This document shows positions 24,001 to 30,846 of a DNA stretch of 38,640 bases, piece by piece. The position numbers and the translations under genes were made by a program. The notes beneath the pieces are model-generated. The model was not told the origin of the DNA. It made no database searches and saw nothing but the letters and a program-made list of their open reading frames with translations. This DNA comes from Bdellovibrionales bacterium (GTDB lineage: Bacteria > Bdellovibrionota > UBA1018). The stretch spans positions 77,786-116,425 of the forward strand of contig JAEUWC010000021.1 in NCBI GenBank assembly GCA_016786465.1, in the 5' to 3' direction. Within the stretch, counting starts at the first letter, position 1. The number at the start of each line of letters is the position of its first letter.

Positions 24001-26508
24001 GCGCGCGGAACGTGGCGCATTGAAAAGACGGAATTCGCCCTTTCGGATATGGGGTTCGACGTTAAAGCTTTGTCGAAAAATGTCATTCTTGATGTCGAAA
24101 TCCTGAGTCACGAATTGCGGTGGAATAACGTCCTGAAAATAGGCCGAAATGTCCATTTGGGTGTAACGCGATTTTCTGCCCAGGCGCGTATTGAAAAAAC
24201 GCTCGTTATACAAAATCTTTTTTAGGTCTTCTTCCGTGCCGTTGAAGTTTTCCAAAGCCTGTTCCAGTTTGGAACTGACATCATGCGGCTGTGCCGAAGC
24301 CAACCGCGACGGGTGCTGAAACGTCAGCGCCATCGTTCGGCGAATCTTCAGAAATCGCAGAATGAACCGCGCAAAGGCCTTCGGCTTGCCATCAAATGCT
24401 GCCAAGTCGAAGTTCACGTGTCCCCCGCCCATCCTGACCGATGGAACTAGGCTTAATTCCTTAAAGGTGTCGTAAACGGCGTTTCGTTCGGCGGTGGTCG
24501 GGACATGCTTCGGAGTCACGACTTCAATGTGGCCGCCGCGTTCAGAACCCGGAATGATTTTTCCATTCGCATCATAGTCGCGACCGACTCCGTCCCACTC
24601 GACACCCCACTTTCGGCCCTGCGAATCTCTAAACTCGAACTGAACGACTAAGCTATGTCCGTGGTCGCCTGCGACTACCTTGTGCACGGCTACATCCGAC
24701 CCGGTCAACTTCTTAGCCAAAACTTGGGCCACTTTTCGGATGGTGTCTTCCCGTTCCTTCGCGGTCAGATCGTATTCCGTACCCACCCAAAGGCGCCGGT
24801 TGGAAACCGCTGGTGCTTCACGAAATTCGGATTGTGCTCGAAGCGGGAATCGGGCCGTGTATTCTAAGCCAAGATCGATCTTGTTCACGTCAACCGCAGG
24901 CGTCACGCCGGGAACTGTGAATAGGGATCCGTCGTCGGCCAAGCGCGGAGCCTTGGGACGAAGGTAGTTCTCGATGTCCATGATCAGGTTTGACGTAGAA
25001 ACCCAGGTTCCAAGTATTTCAAGCGCGTCTTCGCCATGAACGGCATTTGCGTCTGCCAGCGATCGAATCAGGTTCCTAGTCAGGTTTTTCAAATGCGCCT
25101 TCTTTTCGGGCGAAAGATACGGGGCATTCTCCCATCGCCAGAACGGCACCAAATAGTTCATACCAATCTTGCGTTCTTCGTTCCGAACACTGAACTTCGG
25201 AGAAGTGAGTCTTTCCAGGGCGACTTTTGCTTCTTCGGCGGTCACTGAGAATCGCGATTCAAGATCCAAACTTTTCGCATCGGGGTAGCCGCTGGGAACC
25301 AAGGCCCAAGAACTTCCCAAGGCTAGATCGTCAAACTGGCGCGAAACCTGTCGAGAAACCATCATCGTCTGCGCAAATCGACGCACGGGATCTGACTTGG
25401 TTCCCGCGCGCATTTCAGTGGCAAAAGTAGACATGTCTTCGACGTTGAACTTTTCTGAACGTTCCATTCGGATCACACCGCGACTGGCCGATCCGCTGAC
25501 CAAAGTTGCGTCATTATGAACCGTCTTGTGATTTGCAGTAACGATTCGGCTATTGCCTTCGATGCCCTTTAAAACAATGTAGGCCTGAATGTGACGGTAG
25601 ACTTCGCCCATTTGATCATTGAACTTTTTCAGTTCGTCACTATTGGAAAAAATCAGGCTTCCGTCTTCCAAAGCAAACTGGGGCATCACCGTCCACTGGT
25701 GACCCGGCGCTTCGAAAAGATTTCCGCCGACACCCATGGTTTTTCGAAACCAGGAAATCAGCTTTTCGAATTCGGCGTAAGTCTTCTGGGGAACCAGGTG
25801 AAGCTCCCAACCCTTCGTGCCGTAGGTTCCGTGAGCACGGGTGATATAACGTTCCGAGTCGCCGTAATGGGGTACCCACTGTTCATAGGTGGGCTCGGCT
25901 TTCCGGGTCACTTCATGGCGCCGCGACCAGCGAATTCCGTCCATTCCCGGGAATTCTCCCTGGGCGATTTTCCTTCGAATGGCCGGCTTGATAAACGAGA
26001 AATGCTTGTCCCCCAGCTTTTCTAGGTAAACATCCAAGCTGGCCCTGAGGTCCTTCAAGTTCATCGACGAAAAGTCCTTGCCGCGTAGCTCGGACACGTC
26101 AAAAGCTACGGGATTTCCATTCATGTCGACGACGTTCTTTTGAATGATACTTCCAGAAACGGCAGCAGACAGAAATTGGGCCAAGAATCCTTTTTCGGAA
26201 TCACCCAAAGCGGAAGCTAGATTCTTGAATTCGCTTTTGTTTGGACCCAGGACGCGAGTGATCATCGTCGAGGTGCCTTCTTTTTCTCCGCCCCAGCTGA
26301 CTGGAAGTTCTTTTCCTTCTTTGCTGACGATCAGAATGGGAATTTCACGACCCGTAATTCCCATTTCCAGCATTTCGCTGAAAATCTGGTAGGCGCTTTT
26401 CAGTGGCTTTGGATCTTCAGCGACCGCGGGGCGCGACTGCGCAACCCAAAGTAACGCCAATGAAATGACACTTAAACACAGCTGATTCCGTCGTCTGAGA
26501 GTATCCAC
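21088..26508 (-). CDS. giant secreted protein with amidoligase-like domains and helical repeats
   Basis: An 1806-residue protein with a signal peptide (LCLSVISLALLWVAQSRPAVA, cleavage near residue 30). Residues about 573-850 carry the motif order of the amidoligase/glutamate-cysteine-ligase fold: LWVGTEYDL, WGVEWDG, GGHIEVVTP, GGGHVNFDL and KGEFRLFNAP. These hold the metal/ATP-binding acidic residues and the arginine of that family. A weaker, possibly duplicated version lies at about 200-400 (KGWELHLVP, TEMRAGTKS). From about residue 1050 to the end the sequence is all-helical with HEAT-like repeats (DSWVRIRVWDRLKAL and similar). Amidoligases form peptide-like amide bonds using ATP; an exported one is unexpected. 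No enzyme activity can be asserted. Glutamate codons match the host, so it is not obviously recent. Confidence 0.72.
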   Translation of the reverse strand: MDTLRRRNQLCLSVISLALLWVAQSRPAVAEDPKPLKSAYQIFSEMLEMGITGREIPILIVSKEGKELPVSWGGEKEGTSTMITRVLGPNKSEFKNLASALGDSEKGFLAQFLSAAVSGSIIQKNVVDMNGNPVAFDVSELRGKDFSSMNLKDLRASLDVYLEKLGDKHFSFIKPAIRRKIAQGEFPGMDGIRWSRRHEVTRKAEPTYEQWVPHYGDSERYITRAHGTYGTKGWELHLVPQKTYAEFEKLISWFRKTMGVGGNLFEAPGHQWTVMPQFALEDGSLIFSNSDELKKFNDQMGEVYRHIQAYIVLKGIEGNSRIVTANHKTVHNDATLVSGSASRGVIRMERSEKFNVEDMSTFATEMRAGTKSDPVRRFAQTMMVSRQVSRQFDDLALGSSWALVPSGYPDAKSLDLESRFSVTAEEAKVALERLTSPKFSVRNEERKIGMNYLVPFWRWENAPYLSPEKKAHLKNLTRNLIRSLADANAVHGEDALEILGTWVSTSNLIMDIENYLRPKAPRLADDGSLFTVPGVTPAVDVNKIDLGLEYTARFPLRAQSEFREAPAVSNRRLWVGTEYDLTAKEREDTIRKVAQVLAKKLTGSDVAVHKVVAGDHGHSLVVQFEFRDSQGRKWGVEWDGVGRDYDANGKIIPGSERGGHIEVVTPKHVPTTAERNAVYDTFKELSLVPSVRMGGGHVNFDLAAFDGKPKAFARFILRFLKIRRTMALTFQHPSRLASAQPHDVSSKLEQALENFNGTEEDLKKILYNERFFNTRLGRKSRYTQMDISAYFQDVIPPQFVTQDFDIKNDIFRQSFNVEPHIRKGEFRLFNAPRSAREAEMQVKFVRAMLNDALNETGPVSGKIQNVDYENSVKNPDSVLADFDKDLKTLKLDPSEYRGLFIEGLAATRDWMESEFYVPYETKMLDFPKLGGWGEAVPARSAEQAITSVGRLWDGSNPTVEALNLAERRRLTRVQQQHLIQEFDQIRGQGVFINRFDSVLPIELRFSVDEIKAMKDKARMINIIHFQLRAGKLDPGSVSYLELMQSLMEPRQDFIKAVETVLRNRSTTNQRGGELRAWVAAEFIDESPEFEGATKIAATDPDSWVRIRVWDRLKALPDAKLAEWASEISFSDVGVRRHWLEEMSTRTFEKGSPIFAKASDPATPGTKTFARKLVEVFLKKPEVPAAQQEIVGYNPVELRFLVQHADSIFSDPKMIEDRALMTKIMLRMPVSHRQSFGVSLLKSDQVQIRKYGMKLMEGMDPFDGDTMTIILELQKNRSQWDAETRAVMAKVFRDSNERVQNTTLEQFKKLDTKKAIAYAYHSDRVDWVSELKSRENLDEDLRWTLRTYPGVKIQTWLARLLSPELPNSLALAIRSVSPELRKAALNHLKGMDLKKAVGIINNTLGYGSTKDPLLLRDVLDFLASQPIEDLDIGEYSFLLGIYYPILQNSTQIENRAKYVKVVSRFKDKDRNLNEVAISIFTRSDPSFTPGKSYALLMMSQKMDPMNYEIFYKLQSSSDLKVRAQARTYVLAYQAYVQDLGQRDLKKEEKTARLQIQFEKNPTDMGAIQKIGTEEERQSLIYQELYRTKDDPSERAQRYRVWLMSLFKPVGSSELKQLVRYVRLRPLVLEKATKLSGGAFEEFVNGLDYILPTADAVSVLPWLVETIRPGVALSEGIRAGIRDLLYSASGYVKTLDQRRAYYRLMKYMSDEQALTIGKRIAENTETPSAMLQALIITMKYRKSESVRDWVRTFAVHPNLQIQSIVNSWIAVQDAQASAEAASAAQWQNFPTDQLGGLSCAEQLQESPL

Positions 26509-26574
26509 TCATGGACGTTTCGGAATCGGACCCAAGTTCTTAAATTCTAGAGAAAAAATGCGATCAAACGCGGT

Positions 26575-26603
26575 TTGTCATAATAAAACCTAATGATTAA
26601 TAC
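26575..26603 (+). promoter_or_regulatory. possible promoter in AT-rich gap
   Basis: TTGTCA (26575-26580) and TAATAC (26598-26603) are separated by 17 bases within the most AT-rich stretch of the window (26509-26682). It would drive the small secreted-protein gene at 26683. The -10 match is poor; the divergent giant gene must also be transcribed from this gap, but no clear promoter for it was seen. Confidence 0.3.
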
Positions 26604-26682
26604 TAATTTCAAATCATTTTTACTAATTCAAAAAAGGGTCTAATTCCGGCTCATTCAAACAACACAAATTTTAGGAGTAATT

Positions 26683-27231
26683 ATGTTTCAGAAGAATCTT
26701 GTTTTCCTGGCTTTGGCTTTTGGCGCATTTCAGGTCAGCGACGCAGAAGCATGCATGCCTTCACGCGACCCAAAAACCGGAGTCGTTCATTGCCCACGGA
26801 TTTCAATTGCTGAATCCAAAATCACGGCCATCGAAACCTTGAACCAGGCACACAGTGGACTTCGTGGCATCGTCGGCGAAAACCTAACCGTGGACTTTAC
26901 CAAGAAAGAAATTTCAATGCCCGTGGATGCCATCTGCCCATCTGGCGCGTACTGCATCCTTCCAGTTTTCGAAAAGAAGTTTCGCATTGTGAGCGATCAG
27001 ACCGATGCCGAAGGAACCCGCGTACTTTTCGGCACGGAAATTAAGCCGGTTTCAGGAACCACGGCGACGATTAAAGTGAAAGACTTCACAGGCGCACGCG
27101 CCCTATTTGTCCCGGCAATGACGATTGTCGAATACAGCACCCGCGCCATCGCTCCAAAGGCCCGAAAGAAGACTTCCGTCTTGTACGGAAACGCGCTTCA
27201 GTATCTTCCAACCATTCAATTGGCTGAATGA
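26683..27231 (+). CDS. small secreted protein, unknown
   Basis: A 182-residue protein with a signal peptide (LVFLALAFGAFQVSDAEA) and four cysteines in the mature part (ACMP, HCPR, ICPS, YCIL), suggesting two disulfides. No family is recognised; the sequence looks like a beta-rich periplasmic protein. A strong ribosome-binding site (TAGGAG) lies seven bases before the ATG, an AT-rich promoter region precedes it and a strong terminator follows at 27252, so it forms a monocistronic and probably well-expressed unit. Confidence 0.75.
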   Translation: MFQKNLVFLALAFGAFQVSDAEACMPSRDPKTGVVHCPRISIAESKITAIETLNQAHSGLRGIVGENLTVDFTKKEISMPVDAICPSGAYCILPVFEKKFRIVSDQTDAEGTRVLFGTEIKPVSGTTATIKVKDFTGARALFVPAMTIVEYSTRAIAPKARKKTSVLYGNALQYLPTIQLAE

Positions 27232-27251
27232 CTCCTGAAGTCTGAAACGAG

Positions 27252-27287
27252 AAAAAGCCGTGAATCGAAAGATTCACGGCTTTTTTT
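27252..27287. terminator. bidirectional rho-independent terminator
   Basis: A 15-bp perfect stem (27252-27266 with 27271-27285) is closed by a GAAA tetraloop and flanked by an A-run on the left and a T7 run on the right. It works for the gene ending at 27231 on plus and, through the A-run, for the converging DUF1905 gene on minus, whose stop codon (27274-27276) lies inside the hairpin. Confidence 0.95.
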
Positions 27288-27639
27288 GTTGGCTTCTAAC
27301 CCGTTTCGACCAACTTTGAAAAATGTCGGCTTCGTATTCTATTTCCAAGACCACTTTCGGTCTTGAACCTTCCTTCAAACCTTCCTGCTTCCGAACGGTG
27401 CTTTTCAACGGAAGTAAATATGCATTTGCCTTGGTGTCAAACCAGATGGCTGTTTGCCAGCAAGTTTTCCCGATGGTTGCTTGTGCCTTTAACCGTCCCC
27501 AGCCTTGTTCAGAATCTTTCCAGTCATTTCGGATTGATTTAGAAAGGACTTGGGGAAGGCTAACAAAAAGCCAGCCGCCTTTTCCGGGATACTTCCAAAC
27601 GCCAGCTTGGAATCTGTAGATTTTCGTTTTTCTGGCCAT
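27274..27639 (-). CDS. DUF1905 domain protein
   Basis: A 121-residue soluble protein matching the DUF1905 pattern: an aromatic-rich beta-barrel with GGWLFVSLP (about residues 21-29), TIGKTCWQTAIWF (about 55-67), AYLLPLKSTVRKQEGLKEG (about 73-91) and a final hydrophobic strand (KVVLEIEYE). The function is unknown. DUF1905 domains are often fused to YdeI/OmdA domains, and here a YdeI-family gene lies head-to-head 22 bp away, so the two may form the split equivalent. All six glutamates use GAA, like the host. Confidence 0.75.
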   Translation of the reverse strand: MARKTKIYRFQAGVWKYPGKGGWLFVSLPQVLSKSIRNDWKDSEQGWGRLKAQATIGKTCWQTAIWFDTKANAYLLPLKSTVRKQEGLKEGSRPKVVLEIEYEADIFQSWSKRVRSQQKKP

Positions 27640-27661
27640 AAGAAAGTTTCATAATCAGTTT

Positions 27662-28285
27662 ATGTCCGCTCGAAAATTAAAGAAGACCTTTTTAGAAATT
27701 GAACCCAAATCAAGACAAGACTGGCGGAACTGGCTTAAAGAAAATCATAACCAGAATGAAAGCGTATGGGTCATGATTTACAAAAAAGGCAGCGGGAATG
27801 AAAATCTGACTTCTGCCGACGTATGCGAAGAAGCGCTATGTTTTGGGTGGATCGATAGCGTTCCAAACAAGGTGGATGAATTCAAGTTTAAGCTTTTGGT
27901 TTCACCGCGAAAGCCAAACAGCGTCTGGTCGGCCCTGAACAAACGCCGCGTCGCCAAACTGATCGCTGAAAAGCAAATGACCGAAGCCGGTCTTCGGAAA
28001 ATCGAAATCGCAAAGAAAAATGGCATGTGGACCCAACTGGAATCCTCAGACCGGCTCGAATTTCCCAAGCTTCTGGCCCAGGGACTCAAAGCCAATCGAA
28101 AGGCTTCGAACTTCTTTGAATCAATAGCCCCTTCTTCGAAACGCGCCATTTTGGGATGGATTGGTTTGGCGAAGACCGAAGAAACAAAACTGAAAAGAAT
28201 CAAAGAAACCATACGGCTAGCGGCTCAGGGAATCCGCGCCAATCACTATCAGGACTTGAAGAAACTGAAGGCGAAGCGTCGGTAA
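27662..28285 (+). CDS. YdeI/OmpD-associated family protein
   Basis: A 207-residue soluble protein of the YdeI/OmdA (bacteriocin-protection-like) family. The N-terminal segment FGWIDSVPNKVDEFKFKLLVSPRKPNS contains the conserved GWID...SPRKP...W pattern (about residues 61-90). The C-terminal part contains the helix-rich FFESIAPSSKRAILGWIGLAKTEETKLKRI motif (about 153-182), which is typical of the family. The biochemical role is unknown; E. coli YdeI is linked to stress and antimicrobial-peptide tolerance. All 17 glutamates use GAA. Divergent from the DUF1905 gene with a 22 bp gap. Confidence 0.85.
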   Translation: MSARKLKKTFLEIEPKSRQDWRNWLKENHNQNESVWVMIYKKGSGNENLTSADVCEEALCFGWIDSVPNKVDEFKFKLLVSPRKPNSVWSALNKRRVAKLIAEKQMTEAGLRKIEIAKKNGMWTQLESSDRLEFPKLLAQGLKANRKASNFFESIAPSSKRAILGWIGLAKTEETKLKRIKETIRLAAQGIRANHYQDLKKLKAKRR

Positions 28286-28289
28286 TTTC

Positions 28290-28311
28290 AAGTGGTGCCG
28301 GCTTCTTTTCC
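28290..28311 (+). repeat. dispersed GGTGCC-type repeat, copy 4 (degenerate)
   Basis: Contains GGTGCCGGCTTCTTTT (28294-28309), differing at two positions from GGTGCCTGCTACTTTT at 35527. It lies in the 31 bp gap between two converging genes. Confidence 0.45.
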
Positions 28312-28316
28312 AAAAG

Positions 28317-28721
28317 TCACTTTTTAAAAGCCTTTCGGAACTTTGACCAATAGAACTCTTCCCAAACCTTCGCGTTAGAACTGTTGTGATAAGCTGGTAT
28401 GCCGTAGTGATGGACATCGATGCGAGTCGAGTTCTTCCCATCGTCGCTTAGGGTGAATCGCAACAGCGAGAAGTCGCCAGGTGCCCATTCTTGGGTGCGC
28501 CATGCCTGAACCAGATATTTAGATTTTTTAGAATCGAGTATCCAGCCAAACAAGTATCCTCCGTATGCAGAAAAATACGAACCGGAAGTGGGCGAGATTT
28601 CGGCCGGGGCACCGGTAATCTTTGAGAACAGTTTGCCGCTGACGAGTGCCTCGTAAATGATCGAGCGTTTTGCCTTGATTGTTATGCTCTGGGAGAATGA
28701 CTTAGGTCTGGATTTTGACAT
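28317..28721 (-). CDS. SRPBCC (AHSA1/START-like) family protein
   Basis: A 134-residue soluble protein with the SRPBCC/AHSA1 helix-grip pattern. It begins FSQSITIKAKRSIIYEALVSGKLFSKITG, continues with GYLFGWILDSKKSKYLVQAWRTQEW and TRIDVHHYGIPA, and ends with the long helix VWEEFYWSKFRKAFKK. The fold binds small hydrophobic ligands or client proteins; the ligand here is unknown. It lies 17 bp downstream of azoR on the same strand, so the two are probably co-transcribed and share control by the divergent HxlR regulator. Two of five glutamates use GAG, unlike the host. Confidence 0.78.
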   Translation of the reverse strand: MSKSRPKSFSQSITIKAKRSIIYEALVSGKLFSKITGAPAEISPTSGSYFSAYGGYLFGWILDSKKSKYLVQAWRTQEWAPGDFSLLRFTLSDDGKNSTRIDVHHYGIPAYHNSSNAKVWEEFYWSKFRKAFKK

Positions 28722-28738
28722 TTGAGTATTCCTTTAGT

Positions 28739-29350
28739 TTAAACAGCGGGCTCGAGAATGGTCTTGATCTGTTCCTTCGCTCGGATCAGGCCTTGTTCGC
28801 GATCAAAAGCAACGCCTTCAATGAAGACGACTCGAACGTCCTTTATGCCCATGAAGCCCATGATGAACTTAATGTACGGCGTCAGGAAGTCCTCTGAAAC
28901 CTTAGGACCTGTCGAGTAGACTCCTCCGGTCGCACAAATCAAGTAGAGCGTCTTACCCTTCAACAGAGGCGCGGGGCCGGTCGCGCCAACGGAAAATGTT
29001 TCATAAGGTAGAACAACGTGATCAATCCAAGCCTTCAACGAAGAAGGGACTGTGCGATTGTACATAGGGGCGCTGATCACAATTTCGTCAGCCTTTTTCA
29101 CTTCTTCGGCTAGCTCTGCTCCAAGAGAAAGAGTCTGCTCCATTTGCGGAGACCGCTGATTCGGCGGCACAAACATCGCCCCGACGAATTCTCCCGAAAG
29201 ATGCGGAGGTGGGTTCTGAACAAGATCTCGGATGATGAGATTCCTATCGCCGTGACGACTTTTATGCGCATGAAGAAAATCGGTCGTAATCTGCCGACTC
29301 AGCGAATGAGTGCCCGCGGGACTGCATTGTATTAAGAGCATCGTTTTCAT
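28739..29350 (-). CDS. azoR: FMN-dependent NADH-azoreductase / quinone reductase
   Basis: A 203-residue flavodoxin-fold oxidoreductase of the AzoR family, which reduces quinones, azo compounds and other electrophiles with NAD(P)H. The FMN-phosphate loop is CSPAGTHSLSRQI (about residues 9-21), the isoalloxazine-binding segment is SAPMYNRTVPSSLKAWID (about 89-106) and the third FMN segment is ATGGVYS. The ATG at 29350, ten bases after AAAGG, gives the canonical MKTMLLI start; the frame is open to 29368. Divergent from an HxlR-type regulator with a palindrome in the gap. Four of twelve glutamates use GAG. Confidence 0.88.
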   Translation of the reverse strand: MKTMLLIQCSPAGTHSLSRQITTDFLHAHKSRHGDRNLIIRDLVQNPPPHLSGEFVGAMFVPPNQRSPQMEQTLSLGAELAEEVKKADEIVISAPMYNRTVPSSLKAWIDHVVLPYETFSVGATGPAPLLKGKTLYLICATGGVYSTGPKVSEDFLTPYIKFIMGFMGIKDVRVVFIEGVAFDREQGLIRAKEQIKTILEPAV

Positions 29351-29398
29351 TGACTTTACCTTTCGCAAATAAAAAATTGTATATGTAGGTCACTTTAG

Positions 29399-29411
29399 GT
29401 TAGTTACTAAC
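29399..29411. promoter_or_regulatory. palindromic operator candidate between azoR and hxlR-type gene
   Basis: GTTAGTTACTAAC is a perfect 6-bp inverted repeat around a central T, in the middle of the 90 bp divergent gap. A second dyad, GGAAGTACTTACC, lies at about 29418-29430. HxlR-family regulators such as YodB bind short dyads of similar size upstream of azoreductase genes, so this is the likely binding site (inference). Confidence 0.55.
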
Positions 29412-29440
29412 TTTCAGGAAGTACTTACCCCAAGGTGCGT

Positions 29441-29878
29441 ATGACAAATTTAAGTAAAGAAGCAAAATCCATAATGAAATTGCTACCTAAGCGAGGCGAC
29501 CTGCTCAATCCCAGGTGCCCTACTCGCGATGCGATCGATTCGATTACGGGACTGTGGGGTGTTCTTATTTTGAGGGCGCTACATGAAAACCAGGTCCTAA
29601 GGAATGCAGACCTGAAACGTCTTGTTCCGGGAATCTCGGAAAAAATGTTGGCACAGACCTTAAAAAGGCTTGAGAGAACCGCATTTGTCGAGCGAAGGAG
29701 CTATCCGGTTATCCCGCCAAAGGTCGAGTACCGGCTTACAAAGCTGGGCCAGCAATGTTCAGTTAAGCTCGTCGATTTCTGTGATTTTGTTGAAGATCAC
29801 ATGCGTTTAATTGCACGCCAGATGCTTGAGTATGACCTTTCTGATCACAGCAAAACTTGGCAAAAACCAAAGCGATGA
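29441..29878 (+). CDS. HxlR-family transcriptional regulator
   Basis: A 145-residue winged-helix regulator of the HxlR (DUF24/MarR-like) family. The conserved N-terminal cysteine lies in NPRCPTRDAID, the typical GLWGVLILRAL helix follows at about residue 39, then ISEKMLAQTLKRLERTAFVERRSYPVIPPKVEYRLTKLG, the recognition helix and wing. In YodB/HypR-type members this cysteine senses quinones or diamide and releases DNA, which fits control of the divergent azoreductase. ATG 29441 is preferred, with AAGG seven bases upstream; GTG 29435 is possible. Four of eight glutamates use GAG, unlike the host. Confidence 0.88.
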   Translation: MTNLSKEAKSIMKLLPKRGDLLNPRCPTRDAIDSITGLWGVLILRALHENQVLRNADLKRLVPGISEKMLAQTLKRLERTAFVERRSYPVIPPKVEYRLTKLGQQCSVKLVDFCDFVEDHMRLIARQMLEYDLSDHSKTWQKPKR

Positions 29879-29934
29879 ACCTTTGCGACACCCCAAATCC
29901 TTCGCGTTGAAAGGCACAGAGGGGAGTTTAAGAG

Positions 29935-30011
29935 TGGTGCGCCCACCAGGACTCGAACCTGGGACCTATCGGGTATGAGCCGACTGCTCTAACCGACTGA
30001 GCTATAGGCGC
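29935..30011 (-). tRNA. tRNA with CAT anticodon (elongator Met, or Ile2)
   Basis: The minus strand folds into a complete 77-nt cloverleaf: acceptor GCGCCTA/TGGGCGC, D arm GCTC...GAGC, anticodon arm GTCGG CTCATAC CCGAT, five-base variable loop, T arm CCAGG TTCGAGT CCTGG, discriminator A and encoded CCA. The first acceptor pair is G-C and the anticodon stem lacks the three G-C pairs of initiator tRNA, so this is an elongator Met tRNA or the lysidine-modified Ile tRNA. The two cannot be separated with certainty by eye. Confidence 0.95.
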
Positions 30012-30060
30012 ACACCGCCTTAGGCTAGACGACCCTGGAAATGAACGCTACCCTTTCTGT

Positions 30061-30390
30061 ATGAATCTCAAGAATATCGGCCTATCCCTATCCGTGGCTT
30101 TCTTCACTTCGACTGCATTTGCCCAGACCCTGGTCCCCGTTGGGGACGGAAACGCGATTGGAATCAAGAACACCCAGATTTCTCTGCGTTCGCAAACCTA
30201 CCGGACCTACCATGAAATGAATCGATCGGATTTGGATTCAGCCTGGAGCGCCTGGTCGCGTCGCGAAAAAATCTGCCTGACCGAACCCAAGCCGCAAAAG
30301 GCCGAAAACTTCGATTGCGCAGGTGTCTTGAAAAACACCAAGATCATTCGCAAGGTTTTCAAAAACAAGTACAAGGTGAAGAAACCCTAA
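30061..30390 (+). CDS. small secreted protein, unknown
   Basis: A 109-residue protein with a signal peptide (IGLSLSVAFFTSTAFA, cleavage before QTLVP). The mature part has two cysteines (KICLTE, DCAG) and a strongly basic tail (KIIRKVFKNKYKVKKP). No family recognised. It starts 49 bp from the tRNA gene on the opposite strand and converges on the ion-channel gene. Confidence 0.65.
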   Translation: MNLKNIGLSLSVAFFTSTAFAQTLVPVGDGNAIGIKNTQISLRSQTYRTYHEMNRSDLDSAWSAWSRREKICLTEPKPQKAENFDCAGVLKNTKIIRKVFKNKYKVKKP

Positions 30391-30408
30391 AGCGCCGCAG
30401 ACCCGAAT

Positions 30409-30846
30409 TCAGTTTTTGGACTGAGCAAGTAGCTTTTCCAAACGGCTGATCAACTGTTCAATTCGCTTTTCTTGGGTCTCAAGCTTGGTCAATTCACGTT
30501 CCATTTCACGCACGTCGGGGCTGATAAATGCCGCCACAATCAATCCCACGTAAGACCAAAGAAAAAGCGAACCAAAGAGCATCAGCAGAATCGAAATCAC
30601 CTTACCGACGGACGTCGTCGCGTGGATGTCTCCGAAGCCTACGGTCGTCACCGTTGAAATCGCCCAATACAGTGCATCAAAGTACGATTGAAGCCCGGGA
30701 TTCCCGTCTTCAAAATGAAAAAATAAACCCGCTAAACCCAAGATCCAGACATGGCCCCAAATCGTCAGAAAAACAAAAACAGGCTGACGAGCCAGATGGC
30801 CCAACCGAGACAGGTAGCGTCTAGGGTCTAACCGATCACGAATCAA
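30409..30846 (-). CDS. two-transmembrane potassium-channel-like protein
   Basis: A 145-residue protein with the minimal pore module of potassium channels. It has a first membrane helix ([24 protein letters not shown]), a pore helix with selectivity filter ([17 protein letters not shown], filter TVGFGD) and a second membrane helix ([26 protein letters not shown]). The C-terminal about 35 residues ([27 protein letters not shown]) form a coiled coil that probably holds the tetramer together. No ligand-binding (RCK) domain is present. The TTG start lies in the last codons of rpoD (TTGATTCGTGA, 11 bp overlap), which implies translational coupling to the operon. Inner membrane. Confidence 0.87.
   Translation of the reverse strand: MIRDRLDPRRYLSRLGHLARQPVFVFLTIWGHVWILGLAGLFFHFEDGNPGLQSYFDALYWAISTVTTVGFGDIHATTSVGKVISILLMLFGSLFLWSYVGLIVAAFISPDVREMERELTKLETQEKRIEQLISRLEKLLAQSKN

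Noticed and set aside
27900-29935. Integration repeat (att site) matching the tRNA 3' end
   Set aside because: The left flank of the codon-deviant segment was read for a copy of the tRNA 3' end and none was seen; no integrase is present, so no island boundaries are claimed.
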